Origin: Bin16 sp965206315
Lineage (GTDB): Bacteria > Chloroflexota > Dehalococcoidia > Lucifugimonadales > Australimonadaceae
Direction: 5' to 3'
Assembly (NCBI GenBank): GCA_965206315.1
Contig: OZ242210.1
Span: 1,054,001-1,118,000 of the forward strand
DNA: 64,000 nucleotides
The position numbers were made by a program, and so were the translations under genes. The notes under the pieces are model-generated. The model was not told the origin of the DNA. It ran no database searches and was given only the letters and a program-made list of their open reading frames with translations. Below are positions 37,265 to 48,404 of the stretch, one piece after another (position 1 is the first letter of the stretch; each line of letters opens with the position of its first letter).

Positions 37265-39189
37265 TCGTTCCATTCCTTGGGCGGTTCGTCGGGGTCATCG
37301 GGCGACACGGGGACGACGGCAGGTTCGGGTCCGGGTCCAACGACGTGCGTCGCGCCGTTCGGTACAGCGTCGGAAGCCGGGCGCGGTTCAACCGGAGCGT
37401 CACCGGCATACGGCGCCGGGGCATGCGCAGCCGGGGTTTCGTCGACGCCCGGGACCGGAGCGGCTGTCGCGGGTGTTTCGTCGACGTCCGGGGCCCGTTC
37501 GGGTGCGGAAGACGCATCGTCCACATACGGCGCCGGGACCGGGGCGGACGCAGGTTGCGGAGCCTCGTTGACGACCTGCCCGCCGTAGCCGACGGCGGCG
37601 CGGATGAGGTGTCCGCCGCCCGCCTCACCGGAGCGTTCGCCGTTGGAGCGCTGCTCGCCGGTGCTCACGACGATGTTGAGTTGCTGGTTGAGCGCTTCCT
37701 GCAGCCGGCGCTCCACTTCCATCCGGCAGCGCGGGTCCTCCAGTTCACTTATCAGCCGCTCGCTGTTGGACTGGTGCACGAAGGTGACGATGAGGTCGGA
37801 GCCTCGTATCTCCCGGTGTCCCGAACTGCGCAGCAGCGCGGCGACGTCGAACTTGCGCTTGGGCACGCCTGTGAGCGATCTGAGGATGCTCGGCCACTGT
37901 GCAGCGAGCCGCTGGTCGACGGGCGCGGACGGGTCCACCGAAGCCGCCGGGGCGGCAGCGGGAGGCGGAGGAGGACGCCGGTAGGCGGGCTGCGGCGCCG
38001 CGGGCGCCGCCGGTCGGGGAGCAGGCGATGCTGCCGGAGGCTGCGCGGGGCGGGGCGCGGTTGCTGCCGGCGCGGGCGCCGGGGCAGCCGGCGCAGGCGC
38101 AGCGGTCTCGGGCGGCAGGCCGAGCTCGACCGCGGCGAGCTCCAACGGAAGCGGCGACGGCTGGTCGAACCGGAAGGAGACGTGGCCGAACAGCCGCAGC
38201 GCGCGCATGATCTGCTCCAGCGACACGCTGTTGGCGACGAACGAGAGCTGCGACTCGGCGTCCTTCGAGAGATCGAGCGAAGAAGCCGCTCCGCTCTTGA
38301 TGAGCAGGGCGGCGCGCAGGAGCTCCACCGTCATCCGGTGGAGCGGCCTCAGGTCAACCCCCTCGTCCGCAACGCCGTTGATGACCTCCAGCGCCTGCGC
38401 CGTGTTGCCCGTGAGCAGGTGCTTGACGAGCGCCAGGGCGCTCTCCTCTCCGCTGATGCCGAGCAGCTCCCGCGCCTGCTCTACGGTTACGCGTGAGCCG
38501 AACGACGTGATGAGCTGGTCCAGCAGGTTCGTCCCGTCGCGCAGGCTCCCGCCGGACGCACGTCCGATGAGGCGCAGCACTTCCGGCGAGACCTCCACTC
38601 CTTCTTCCTGGGCGATGCCCGCGAGCCGCTCCGTCATGTCCTGCATGGCGATGCGGTGGAAGTCGAACCGCTGGCACCGGGAGACGATGGTGGGCGGCAG
38701 CCGCTCAGGCTCCGTGGTGGCGAGGACGAACACGCTGTGAGGAGGGGGCTCCTCCAGCGTCTTGAGGAACGCGTTGAAGGCGTCGTTGGTGAGCGCGTGC
38801 GCCTCGTCGATGATGTAGACCTTGTTCCTGCCGACGGTGGGGGCGAAGCGCACCTTCTCCCGCAGGTCGCGTATCTCGTCGATACCGCGGTTGCTCGCGG
38901 CGTCGACCTCGATGAGGTCTATGAAGCTGCCGTTGTCTATGGCGCGGCAGTTGTCGCAAGCGCCGCACGGGTCGCCTACGGTGGGCGGACGCATGGTGCA
39001 GTTGAGCGACTTCGCCAGCACGCGCGCGGTGCTCGTCTTGCCCGTGCCGCGGGGGCCGCAGAAGAGGTAGGCGTGCGCAGTGCGTCCGTGCGCGACGGCC
39101 TGGGTGAGCGTCTGCGTGATGGGGCCCTGCCCGACGATGTCGGAGAAGCGGGGGGGCCGCCACTTCCTGTAGAGCACTTCGCCTGCCAT
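37261..39189 (-). CDS. dnaX: DNA polymerase III tau/gamma subunit
   Basis: A 642-aa clamp-loader subunit. Walker A is GPRGTGKT (45-52); zinc Cys64, 75, 78 and 81 (NC, CGAC, NC); Walker B YIIDEAHAL; sensor FVLATTEPERLPPTIVSRCQRFDF. After about 375 a Pro/Ala-rich linker (APAPAAPAPAP and similar) leads to a domain V-like part and another disordered tail. Translational coupling: its ATG shares a base with the ybeY stop, and its stop overlaps the ybaB start. I saw no clear slippery site for a short gamma form. Confidence 0.96.
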   Translation of the reverse strand: MAGEVLYRKWRPPRFSDIVGQGPITQTLTQAVAHGRTAHAYLFCGPRGTGKTSTARVLAKSLNCTMRPPTVGDPCGACDNCRAIDNGSFIDLIEVDAASNRGIDEIRDLREKVRFAPTVGRNKVYIIDEAHALTNDAFNAFLKTLEEPPPHSVFVLATTEPERLPPTIVSRCQRFDFHRIAMQDMTERLAGIAQEEGVEVSPEVLRLIGRASGGSLRDGTNLLDQLITSFGSRVTVEQARELLGISGEESALALVKHLLTGNTAQALEVINGVADEGVDLRPLHRMTVELLRAALLIKSGAASSLDLSKDAESQLSFVANSVSLEQIMRALRLFGHVSFRFDQPSPLPLELAAVELGLPPETAAPAPAAPAPAPAATAPRPAQPPAASPAPRPAAPAAPQPAYRRPPPPPAAAPAASVDPSAPVDQRLAAQWPSILRSLTGVPKRKFDVAALLRSSGHREIRGSDLIVTFVHQSNSERLISELEDPRCRMEVERRLQEALNQQLNIVVSTGEQRSNGERSGEAGGGHLIRAAVGYGGQVVNEAPQPASAPVPAPYVDDASSAPERAPDVDETPATAAPVPGVDETPAAHAPAPYAGDAPVEPRPASDAVPNGATHVVGPGPEPAVVPVSPDDPDEPPKEWNE

Positions 39190-39728
39190 CAGGACGCCCC
39201 TGTCCCGTTCTCAGAGGGGAACAGCGCGCTCAACGCCTGTTGCTCTATCGCGCGCATCGCCGCTTCCTCCTCCGGTTCCGCGTGGTCGTGCCCGAGCAGG
39301 TGCAGGATGCCGTGCACGACGAGCAGCGCAGCCTCCCGCTCCACCGGCACATTGTGCTCGCGCGCCTGCCGTTCCGCCATCGGGTAGGACAGCACCACTT
39401 CACCGAGGCTCGGCTCCTCGTCGGGCACCGCCGGAAACCCGGCGCCGGGGAGAGGTTCGACCGGGGGGAGCGCGGTGTCCTCCGCCGGTGCGCCGTACTC
39501 GCCGAATGAGAGGACGTCGGTCACCTCGTCGAAGCCGCGGAAGCGCAGGTTCAGGTCATGGAGCGTCTCGTCGTCGGCGATGACGACGCTCGCCCCGAGG
39601 TGTCCGTCCGGGTCGGCCAGGGTGAGCGCGGCAGCAGCAGCGCGGCGCACCGACGCCGCGGGCGCCGTCCCTCTGAACGAAGGGAACACCCGAACGTCAA
39701 CGCGCCGCTTCTGGGGTCGTGTGTCCAT
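39189..39728 (-). CDS. ybeY: endoribonuclease YbeY
   Basis: A 179-aa metal-dependent RNase of rRNA maturation and quality control. ATG 39728 has GGGGAGG about 10 bases upstream; in-frame extensions lie in non-coding DNA. The zinc site HGILHLLGHDH is complete. FRGFDEVTDVLSFG and GEVVLSYPMAERQAREH are also typical. Its first 25 residues are Arg-rich. The TGATG overlap couples it to dnaX. Confidence 0.95.
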   Translation of the reverse strand: MDTRPQKRRVDVRVFPSFRGTAPAASVRRAAAAALTLADPDGHLGASVVIADDETLHDLNLRFRGFDEVTDVLSFGEYGAPAEDTALPPVEPLPGAGFPAVPDEEPSLGEVVLSYPMAERQAREHNVPVEREAALLVVHGILHLLGHDHAEPEEEAAMRAIEQQALSALFPSENGTGAS

Positions 39729-39896
39729 GCCGTTCCGCCTCCCCGGAACCAGCGGATGGTAACAGCCCACGGCGCTGCCCTGCACTCGGTAAACGGCAGA
39801 GAATCGGCATCCCTCGACCCGGTCTGTCCGGCGCGGGTATGATGCTGCACGGCCCGGCGGCGCGCCGGACGCAACCACACCCCGGAGGAGACTTCC

Positions 39897-40424
39897 ATGG
39901 AAGGCCCAGAGTTGATCGCTGACGGCCTCGGCCGAGTCAACCAGCTGCTGCACCGGGCGCTGACGGGTGCCCCCGCGGAGATGCTGAACCGGATGCCCAA
40001 CGGCCATTCGAACTCGATGACCTGGCTCGCGTGGCACCTCACGCGCATCCAGGACGACCACTTCGCCAACCTCGCGGGCGAGCCGCAGCTCTGGACGAGC
40101 GAGGGCTGGCACGAGCGGTTCGGGATGCCCGCGGACGACTCCATCACCGGCGGCGGTCACTCGCTGGAGCAGGCCGCAGCCGTGCAGGTGGAGTCGGCGG
40201 ACGTGCTGCTCGGCTACAACGACGCGGTGTACGAGCGGTCGAAGCGCTACCTGGCAGGCGTGAGCGCAGACGACCTGGACCGCGAGCTGAACGAGCCGCA
40301 GTACACGCCGCTCCCCACGTTGGGCGTGCGGCTCGTGAGTATCGTGTCGGACAACACACAGCACGCGGGACAGGCGATGTACCTGCGCGGCTACTTCGAC
40401 GGGTTCGGCTGGCAGCGACGCTAG
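39897..40424 (+). CDS. DinB-like protein (mycothiol-transferase/DUF664 type), copy 1
   Basis: A 175-aa protein. ATG 39897 has GGAGGAG upstream. Four-helix pattern with metal-binding His: HSNSMTWLAWHLTRIQDDHF, and SDNTQHAGQAMYLRGYF near the end. GWHERFGM in the middle is typical. DinB-like proteins use a metal to attack thiols or small molecules. A paralogue follows 24 bases downstream, so a tandem duplication is likely. Confidence 0.88.
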   Translation: MEGPELIADGLGRVNQLLHRALTGAPAEMLNRMPNGHSNSMTWLAWHLTRIQDDHFANLAGEPQLWTSEGWHERFGMPADDSITGGGHSLEQAAAVQVESADVLLGYNDAVYERSKRYLAGVSADDLDRELNEPQYTPLPTLGVRLVSIVSDNTQHAGQAMYLRGYFDGFGWQRR

Positions 40425-40448
40425 GCCGCACAGGACGGAAGGACGCTT

Positions 40449-40964
40449 ATGAACGCAGTTGACCTCTACTTCGACGCGCTGAACCGGGCGGACGGCTACC
40501 TGCGCCGCGCCCTGGAAGGCCTGACCTACGACGAGTTGCGCCTCCAACCCGGGGGCGAAGGCAGCAACCCCATCGGCTGGATCGTCTGGCACATGACGTG
40601 GGTGCGCGACTTCATCACCGCAGGCGTGACCGGCGAGCGGCCGCTGTGGGAGACGGAAGGCTGGGCGGAGCGCTTCGGCATGGAGGCGCCTCCTCCCCGT
40701 TTCACTCCGGACAACGTGCACACGTTCGACCCGAAGGACCTGGAGACGCTCACCGGCTATTTCGAGGCCGTCGCGGAGAAGACGGCAGCCGTCGTGCGCG
40801 GCTTCTCCCCCGATGACCTCGACCGCCTCATTCCCCCGGCGTCGCCCGACAGACCGCCACAGTCGGTGGGCTCGCGGCTCGGGGCAATCCTGAACGACAA
40901 CATCCAGCACGTTGGGCAGGTGACGTACTTCCGCGGCGTTCTCCGCGAGCAGGGGTGGTTCTAG
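40449..40964 (+). CDS. DinB-like protein, copy 2
   Basis: A 171-aa paralogue of the gene just upstream. ATG 40449 has AAGGA upstream. The same marks are GWIVWHMTWVRDF, GWAERFGM, and LNDNIQHVGQVTYFRGVL, with the expected His residues kept. The two copies share the same layout, but enough differences exist that the duplication is old. It ends 2 bases before the next SDR start, so the cluster 39897-42592 may be one transcript. Confidence 0.88.
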   Translation: MNAVDLYFDALNRADGYLRRALEGLTYDELRLQPGGEGSNPIGWIVWHMTWVRDFITAGVTGERPLWETEGWAERFGMEAPPPRFTPDNVHTFDPKDLETLTGYFEAVAEKTAAVVRGFSPDDLDRLIPPASPDRPPQSVGSRLGAILNDNIQHVGQVTYFRGVLREQGWF

Positions 40965-40966
40965 GC

Positions 40967-41779
40967 ATGACCGAGAGCCTTCCCGAAGAGACGGCTATCC
41001 CGCAGTTCAGCCTCGACGCCTTCTCGCTCGCAGGACGCACGGCGATCGTGTCAGGCGGCAGTGACGGCATCGGGCGGATGATCGCGCACGGCTTCGCAGA
41101 CGCGGGCGCCAACGTCGTTATCGCGGCGCGCGGAGTCGAGAAGATCGAGAACGTCGTCGCGGAGATCGAGAACAAGGGGCACGCGGTCCTGGGCGTTCCC
41201 ACCGACGTGACCGACCCGGACGCGGTGCGCGCGCTCGTCGAACGCTCCATCGAACGTTTCGGGCAGGTGGACATCCTGATGAACGTGGTCGGCGGCTCGC
41301 AGGGGCCGACGTTCAAGCGCGGGCCTCTCCTGGAGCTCACCAAGCACGACTTCAACGAGGCGTTCAACATCAACGTCACGAGCGCGTTCCTGTGCAGCCA
41401 GGCCGTCGTTCCGCACATGCTGGAGCGCGGGGGCGGCGTCATCATCAACATGGCCTCGATCGGCGCGCGCGACTACCGCCTCCCGGAGCCCGGCATGAGC
41501 GTCTACAACATGACCAAAGCGTCCGTGATGCACCTCACGCGCAGCATGGCGAAGGAGTGGGCGCCCACCATACGGGTGAACTGCATCAACGCCGGACACT
41601 TCATCACGCCCCGACGCGCCCGGACGGAGCATCCGGACCGGCGGGCGCGCAGTCTCGCCGAGATCGAGATCGGGAGGTTCGGCACGCCCGAGGACATCGC
41701 CGGAGCGGCGGTCTTCATCGCGTCGGACGCGGGAGCGTTCTTCAACGGCTCCTACCTCGACCTGCACGGCGGCACGTAG
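40967..41779 (+). CDS. SDR-family oxidoreductase
   Basis: A 270-aa classical SDR. ATG 40967 follows the DinB stop by 2 bases; a GTG 4 codons upstream is possible. TGxxxGIG reads SGGSDGIGRMIAHGFADAGA, so the first Thr-Gly is Ser-Gly. NVVGGSQ stands in the NNAG position; the catalytic pair is in SVYNMTKASV (YxxxK). NAGHFITPRR follows. Reduces or oxidises an alcohol or carbonyl with NAD(P); substrate unknown. Confidence 0.9.
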   Translation: MTESLPEETAIPQFSLDAFSLAGRTAIVSGGSDGIGRMIAHGFADAGANVVIAARGVEKIENVVAEIENKGHAVLGVPTDVTDPDAVRALVERSIERFGQVDILMNVVGGSQGPTFKRGPLLELTKHDFNEAFNINVTSAFLCSQAVVPHMLERGGGVIINMASIGARDYRLPEPGMSVYNMTKASVMHLTRSMAKEWAPTIRVNCINAGHFITPRRARTEHPDRRARSLAEIEIGRFGTPEDIAGAAVFIASDAGAFFNGSYLDLHGGT

Positions 41780-41806
41780 AGCAAGACTCAACACCAGGGA
41801 GGGCTC

Positions 41807-42592
41807 ATGGACCTGTCGCGTTTCTCCATGGAAGGGCGCACCGTCATCATCACAGGCGGGAGCGGCGGTATCGGACGAGGCTGCGTGCGCGCGTTCGCGC
41901 AGGCGGGCGCGAACGTCGTCGTGGCGTCGGTGCCCGCGGACACCATCCCTCCGGCGGTCGAGGAGGCTGAGGCGCTCGGCGCGCAGGCGCTGGGCATCAC
42001 GGTGAACGTCGCCGAGCCCGACGAGATCGACGCCATGGTCGCGCAGACGCTCGACCGGTTCGGGCGCATCGACGCGCTGGTGAACGTCGCCGGCGGCTCC
42101 TACAGCCGCAACCCGGACATGCCGCAGTACCATCGCGCGTCGCTCCTGGAGATCAGCGGCGACGACTTCGTCGGCGCCTACATCGGCAACGTCAAGACCA
42201 CGTTCCTCGTCTCCCGGGCCGTCGTGCCGCACATGAAGGCGCTGGGCAAGGGCGCCATCGTCAACATCGGCTCGACCTCCGGGCTCGATCGGCACCCGAA
42301 CGCGCCCGACATCGCGGCCTACGGGACGGCGAAGGCTGCCGTCCACAGCCTCACCTTCCACATGGCGCACCAGTGGAAGCCGGAGGTGCGGGTGAACTGC
42401 ATCGCCCCGGGCACCATCGACACCCCACGCCCGGCGGGCATCGTGCGCCCTGAGATGTCGAGCGCCGCGGAGCGCATCGCCGTCGGCAGGGTGGGTGTCG
42501 GCGACGACATCGGCAGCGTCGCGCTCTTCCTCTGCTCCGACGCGGCTGGGTTCGTGAACGGCATCGTCGTGCCGGTGCACGGCGGCGAATAG
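41807..42592 (+). CDS. SDR-family oxidoreductase
   Basis: A 261-aa classical SDR. ATG 41807 has GGAGG 5 bases upstream. Cofactor TGGSGGIGRGCVRAF; NVAGGSYSR in the NNAG position; catalytic AAYGTAKAAV (YxxxK); C-terminal GRVGVGDDIGSVALFLCSDAAGFVNG. It shares about the same layout as the SDR 27 bases upstream and probably arose by duplication. Substrate unknown. Confidence 0.9.
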   Translation: MDLSRFSMEGRTVIITGGSGGIGRGCVRAFAQAGANVVVASVPADTIPPAVEEAEALGAQALGITVNVAEPDEIDAMVAQTLDRFGRIDALVNVAGGSYSRNPDMPQYHRASLLEISGDDFVGAYIGNVKTTFLVSRAVVPHMKALGKGAIVNIGSTSGLDRHPNAPDIAAYGTAKAAVHSLTFHMAHQWKPEVRVNCIAPGTIDTPRPAGIVRPEMSSAAERIAVGRVGVGDDIGSVALFLCSDAAGFVNGIVVPVHGGE

Positions 42593-42634
42593 CCTCCGAC
42601 CGTTTCCTCTCCTCTCGCGGCGTACACTAGACGC

Positions 42635-43453
42635 GTGACAGCGCAGGCGTACCACGACGGTCTTCAACGCCCTCCGCCGGGAGGACGCCCCCGCGCCTAT
42701 AAGACAGACGGGCTCGTGTTGCGCGCCTACCGGATGCGCGACGCCGACCGCCTCGTCACGGTGCTGACGCCGTCGCTGGGCAAACTCAAACTCACCGTGC
42801 GCGGAGCCCGTCGGCTCACGAGCAAGCTCGGCGGGCACCTGGACGTGCTGAACCGCGCCCGTCTCGCCATCGCCATCGGGCACACGTTCGACGTCATCAC
42901 GGGCGCGGAGTCGGCGGAGTCGTTCGCCGGAGTGAAGGCGGACCTGTCGCAACTGGCCGAGGCGCTCTACCTGATGGAGCTGGCCGACCTCCTGCTGCCG
43001 GAGGCCGCCCCTCACCCCGACGCGTACCGTCTGCTGCTCGATGCGCTGCGTGCGCTGGAAGCAGGCCGCAGCCCCGCTTCGGTGGCCCGCCACACGGAAC
43101 TCGGCCTGCTGCGCGATGCGGGTTTCATGCCGGAGCTGCACTCGTGCATCATGTGCCGCCGGGAGATCGAGCCCGAGCATCACCGCTACGCCGCAGCGAT
43201 GGGCGGCGTCGTCTGCGATGAGTGCCCCGCCCCGGCATCGAGCGTGCTGCCGCTCTCCGTGGACGCGCTCAAGGTGCTGCGGCACTTCGCGGAGCGCGGC
43301 GTTGCAGAGGCGTCGCAGGTCGCACTGGGCGGCGCGGTGCGCGACGAGCTGGAGACGGCGCTGGGAGCGTCGGTGCGCTATGTGCTCGAGCGCGAGCCGC
43401 ACACGGCGGGGTTCGTGGAGCGCGTCGCGCACCTGCGCGAGCGCGGCGCGTGA
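42635..43453 (+). CDS. recO: DNA repair protein RecO
   Basis: A 272-aa protein that brings single strands together and loads RecA with RecR. Starts at GTG 42635. There is no ribosome site, and TACACT lies 6 bases upstream as a possible -10 box, so the message may be leaderless. OB-fold start: KTDGLVLRAYRMRDADRLVTVLTPSLGKLKLTVRGAR. Zinc cysteines CIMC and CDEC near the middle are present. Length is usual. Confidence 0.93.
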   Translation: MTAQAYHDGLQRPPPGGRPRAYKTDGLVLRAYRMRDADRLVTVLTPSLGKLKLTVRGARRLTSKLGGHLDVLNRARLAIAIGHTFDVITGAESAESFAGVKADLSQLAEALYLMELADLLLPEAAPHPDAYRLLLDALRALEAGRSPASVARHTELGLLRDAGFMPELHSCIMCRREIEPEHHRYAAAMGGVVCDECPAPASSVLPLSVDALKVLRHFAERGVAEASQVALGGAVRDELETALGASVRYVLEREPHTAGFVERVAHLRERGA

Positions 43454-43460
43454 GGGCGCT

Positions 43461-43859
43461 CTAAACGATGACGACCGGCTCCTCCGCCACCGTCCCGTCC
43501 CAGATGGTGAAGAGCCGCACGTCCGGCGACTGCTTGTCCATGAGCGAGACGAGCAGGTAGTACGGGTCCGGCCAGTTCGCGGCAAGGCGCACGTCGGTGT
43601 CGGAGGGATATGCAGGGCTGTGAGTGTGGGAGTGGTAGATCACCTGCATCTCCCAGCCGTTGTCGTCCAGCTCGCGGAGCACCTGGTTGAGCTCCCGCCC
43701 GTCCATGCTGTAGCGGTAGGGACTCTTCTCCGTGTTGGTGATGCGGTAGTGCTGCAGCACGATCCCACCCGCGCCCGCGAGTATCCCGCAACACTCGTTG
43801 GGGTCTTCCTCCAGCGCGTGCTGCACCATCGCGTCGCGTATCTCGGCAGGTATCTCCAT
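43461..43859 (-). CDS. JAMM/MPN-domain metallopeptidase-like protein
   Basis: A 132-aa protein. The JAMM zinc motif is complete: Glu in DPNECCGILAG, and HSHTHSPAYPSDTD (H-x-H-x7-S-x2-D). Bacterial members remove or process small sulfur-carrier or ubiquitin-like proteins, or cleave Cys-bound adducts. No ThiS/MoaD-like partner is near. A TATAAT-type -10 box (43898-43903, minus) lies upstream; convergent with recO by 7 bases. Confidence 0.9.
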   Translation of the reverse strand: MEIPAEIRDAMVQHALEEDPNECCGILAGAGGIVLQHYRITNTEKSPYRYSMDGRELNQVLRELDDNGWEMQVIYHSHTHSPAYPSDTDVRLAANWPDPYYLLVSLMDKQSPDVRLFTIWDGTVAEEPVVIV

Positions 43860-43966
43860 CGTTCTCTCTTCTCCGAATCGCGTTCGGCGTTGACGAGATT
43901 ATACGGGTGCGCGCCGGTGGCCACCGCACTGCGTATACTTAACGTTGAGGGTTCAGGAGGCTGGCC

Positions 43967-44218
43967 ATGCCGAACGGCATCACGGTGAAGATGGACAACG
44001 GCGGAACGCGCATCGAGGTGCGCTCGCAGAACCAGGCGGGGCTGCTGTACGCGGTCCCGGCAGAGGCCAGTTGGGTGGCGACGCCGGAGCAGTTGCACGC
44101 GCACGCCATCGCCGGGTTCTTCACCGACCTGATGAAGATGGAATCGTCGGAGGTCTCCCGCCTGATGGAGAAGTGGGGTCTCTACTTCAGGCCCCTGGAA
44201 CTGGAACCGCAGGACTAG
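43967..44218 (+). CDS. hypothetical protein, 83 aa
   Basis: ATG 43967 has GGAGG 7 bases upstream, and TATACT near 43935 can serve as -10. The product is a soluble alpha/beta protein: strands GITVKMDNGGTRIEV, then helices (EQLHAHAIAGFFTDLMKM) and RLMEKWGLYFRPLELEPQD. No family is recognised. It is divergent from the JAMM gene and 132 bases ahead of ftsH. Confidence 0.65.
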   Translation: MPNGITVKMDNGGTRIEVRSQNQAGLLYAVPAEASWVATPEQLHAHAIAGFFTDLMKMESSEVSRLMEKWGLYFRPLELEPQD

Positions 44219-44350
44219 GCTCACCGCCGCATCGGCTCAAGCGGGAGTGTGGTTCGCAGAGGCGCGACAGACACCGAAGCTTTGCCGGTTCACTCGTAGT
44301 GCGGTAAGCTAGATTCAGGCGCAGAGCGCGCTCCTGGAGCGACGAGTTCG

Positions 44351-46201
<1,851 letters not shown>

Positions 46202-46219
46202 TCCCGCCGCCTCTCTTCC

Positions 46220-47143
46220 TTAGAGCCCCAGCCGCTCGTCGAAGTAGTTCAGCAGGTACGCCTCGTAGTGGTCCGTGAAATCTTCCCACCCCTGGCTGTG
46301 CTCGCACCTCTCGTAGATGGTCATATGGGGCGGCGCCTGCACCCGGGCCCGTATCTGCGCCAGGTGGGAGAGCGGCACGCGCTCGTCGGTGGAGCAGTGC
46401 ACCAGCCCCAGCGGGTAGTCGTAGAGCGCGGCTGAGTCGACGGGGCGCACCTCGTTGATGTCCAGCCCCTTGGCGACGCGGGCGATGAACAGGATGCCCG
46501 GTCGCAGCGCGGTGGCGCTCCAGCGTGCCGCCCTGGTGCGGTCCGCGACCTCCTGGATCAGCAGGTCGGACACGCTCGTGAACGACGAGTCGGAGAACAG
46601 TCCAACCACCGCAGGCTCGTCGAACGCCGTCATCAGCGCGATGGCGCCGCCGAACGAGTCGCCGTAGATGAGCACGCGGCCCGGCTCCGCGCCGCGATGC
46701 GTCAGTACGTAGTCGATCGCGCCCCGCAGGTCGTCCTGCTCGTGGATACCCGCGCCCATCTGGGCGACGTCGGACTCGCCGTGTCCGCGCAGGTCGAAGA
46801 CGAGCACTGAGTACCCTCCGTCCACCAGCGCCTTGGAGAGCCCCAGCGACGAGTCGCGGGTGCCGTCCAGTCCGTGGACGCGGATGACAGTGCCCTTCGC
46901 ATCGTCGGCAGGCATCCACCAGCCGCGCAGCGTGAGCTCCGGCCAGTCGCGCGGCGGGAACTCCACCTCCTCGTAGCGGAGCCCGAAGTCCTCCGGCCGC
47001 TCCTCGATCTCGTTCCGCTCCGCGACGAGCGCAGTATTGACGATGTACAGCGAAACGAGCAGGTACAGCAGTCCGAGAACGACGATGACGGCTACGGCCA
47101 GCAGGGCTCTGCCGCGCGGGGTGGTGGGGAGGGCGGGTCGCAT
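46220..47143 (-). CDS. membrane-anchored alpha/beta hydrolase
   Basis: A 307-aa serine hydrolase. An N-terminal membrane anchor (about 13-35) precedes the domain. Nucleophile elbow GDSFGG (YGDSFGGAI), oxyanion region VIRVHGLDGTRDS, DLRGHGESD, and a catalytic His in ERCEHSQGWEDF. The active site should face the outside of the membrane. Relatives act on esters or peptides; substrate unknown. Convergent with ftsH; divergent from the CrtC-like gene. Confidence 0.85.
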   Translation of the reverse strand: MRPALPTTPRGRALLAVAVIVVLGLLYLLVSLYIVNTALVAERNEIEERPEDFGLRYEEVEFPPRDWPELTLRGWWMPADDAKGTVIRVHGLDGTRDSSLGLSKALVDGGYSVLVFDLRGHGESDVAQMGAGIHEQDDLRGAIDYVLTHRGAEPGRVLIYGDSFGGAIALMTAFDEPAVVGLFSDSSFTSVSDLLIQEVADRTRAARWSATALRPGILFIARVAKGLDINEVRPVDSAALYDYPLGLVHCSTDERVPLSHLAQIRARVQAPPHMTIYERCEHSQGWEDFTDHYEAYLLNYFDERLGL

Positions 47144-47215
47144 AGTGCGGGCTATTCTAGGTCAACCACTCCCCAAAGCGTCACGGATTCGGTACGCTGG
47201 TTTGCAGAGAAGCCG

Positions 47216-48325
47216 ATGAACCGGGCAACACGCGTCATCACCTCCCTAGGGCTCGCCACCGGCCTGCTTGCCGCGTGCGCGTCCCCTACCCCAACGCCCA
47301 CTCCAACCGCTACACCTGTCCCGACGCCCACCCCCACCGCCACCCCAACGCCGTTCCCGGTCCCGACTCCCGTACCCCTGAGCGACCACCCGCCGCTCAC
47401 GCTGCCCGCCGACGAGTCGCCGCACGCCTACCTCGTCGAGTGGTGGTACTTCAACGCGCACCTCACGTCGGAGGAGCAGGAGCGTTACGCCCTGCATGAC
47501 GTCGTCTTCCGCATACGCGAGCCGACCAGCGGGGTCGCCGGCCACGTCCGCCATATCGGGCTGGGCAGCGCGACGGAGTATGTCCACGATGAGCTGTTCG
47601 CAGTCGCCGCTCCCGTTGAGACGATGCCGGGAGACTTCGAACTCGCGGTGGGGGACACGCTCATGGCGGGCGTGGGCGGGGAGTCCTACACGCTGCGCGC
47701 CGAGGCAGGGGGGTACGCTTACGATCTCACGCTCCGCGCGACGACCGAGCCGCTCCTGCACCAGGGCGGCCTCGTGGACTTCGACTACGCCGGCGTGACC
47801 TACTACTACACGCGCCCGCGCCTCGCGCTGAGCGGAACGCTGACGCTCCCCGGCGGCTCGACCACGAGCGTCACCGGCCTCGCGTGGCTCGACAAGCAGT
47901 GGGGCAACTTCCAGCCCGTCGCCGTCGAATGGGACTGGGCCAGCATTCAGCTGGACGACGGCACCGATCTCATGCTCTCCAGCCTCTACGAACGCAGAGG
48001 CCCGCTCATCGAGCGCTACGCAACACTCCGGAAAGCGGGCGGACCCGCGCGGACCCTCCACGCGGAAGAGTTCTCGTTCACGCCGGGCGAGCCGGTCTGG
48101 CGCAGCCCCGTCACCGAGACGGCCTACCGCACGCACTGGAACGTCGAGGTGCCCGCAGAGGGACTCTCCCTCGCACTCCACCCGCTCGAAGAGGAATCGG
48201 AGTACCGCAGCGAGGCGATAGGCGTCACCTACTGGGAGGCTGGCGTCGACGTGCTCGATCCGTCCGGCGAGGTCGTCGGCCAGGGCTTCGTCGAGCTCAA
48301 CTGGGCGCGGGGCCGCGAACGCTGA
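47216..48325 (+). CDS. CrtC/AttH-family (hydroxyneurosporene-synthase-like) lipoprotein
   Basis: A 369-aa lipoprotein: signal ends LLAAC (Cys21), then a Thr/Pro repeat (22-50). The mature domain matches the CrtC/AttH lipocalin-like family: HAYLVEWWYFNAHLTSEE, VFRIREP, VDFDYAGVTYYYTRPRLALSGTL, WLDKQWGNFQPVAVEWDWASIQLDDGTDLM. In phototrophs relatives hydrate carotenoids, but most family members in other bacteria are of unknown role. Export as a lipoprotein argues for a lipid-handling or surface role rather than carotenoid synthesis. Confidence 0.85.
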   Translation: MNRATRVITSLGLATGLLAACASPTPTPTPTATPVPTPTPTATPTPFPVPTPVPLSDHPPLTLPADESPHAYLVEWWYFNAHLTSEEQERYALHDVVFRIREPTSGVAGHVRHIGLGSATEYVHDELFAVAAPVETMPGDFELAVGDTLMAGVGGESYTLRAEAGGYAYDLTLRATTEPLLHQGGLVDFDYAGVTYYYTRPRLALSGTLTLPGGSTTSVTGLAWLDKQWGNFQPVAVEWDWASIQLDDGTDLMLSSLYERRGPLIERYATLRKAGGPARTLHAEEFSFTPGEPVWRSPVTETAYRTHWNVEVPAEGLSLALHPLEEESEYRSEAIGVTYWEAGVDVLDPSGEVVGQGFVELNWARGRER

Positions 48326-48404
48326 CCCTCCTTCGTTCCCGGTCCTCCGTCATCCCCGATCCTGCCATCCCCCCTCGCCCCTCGTAGGTGCCTTCCGCGC
48401 AGCG

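Noticed and set aside
41051..43585. 844-codon leftward frame across the SDR and recO genes
   Set aside because: It runs opposite three well-supported genes and has no family signature or ribosome site.
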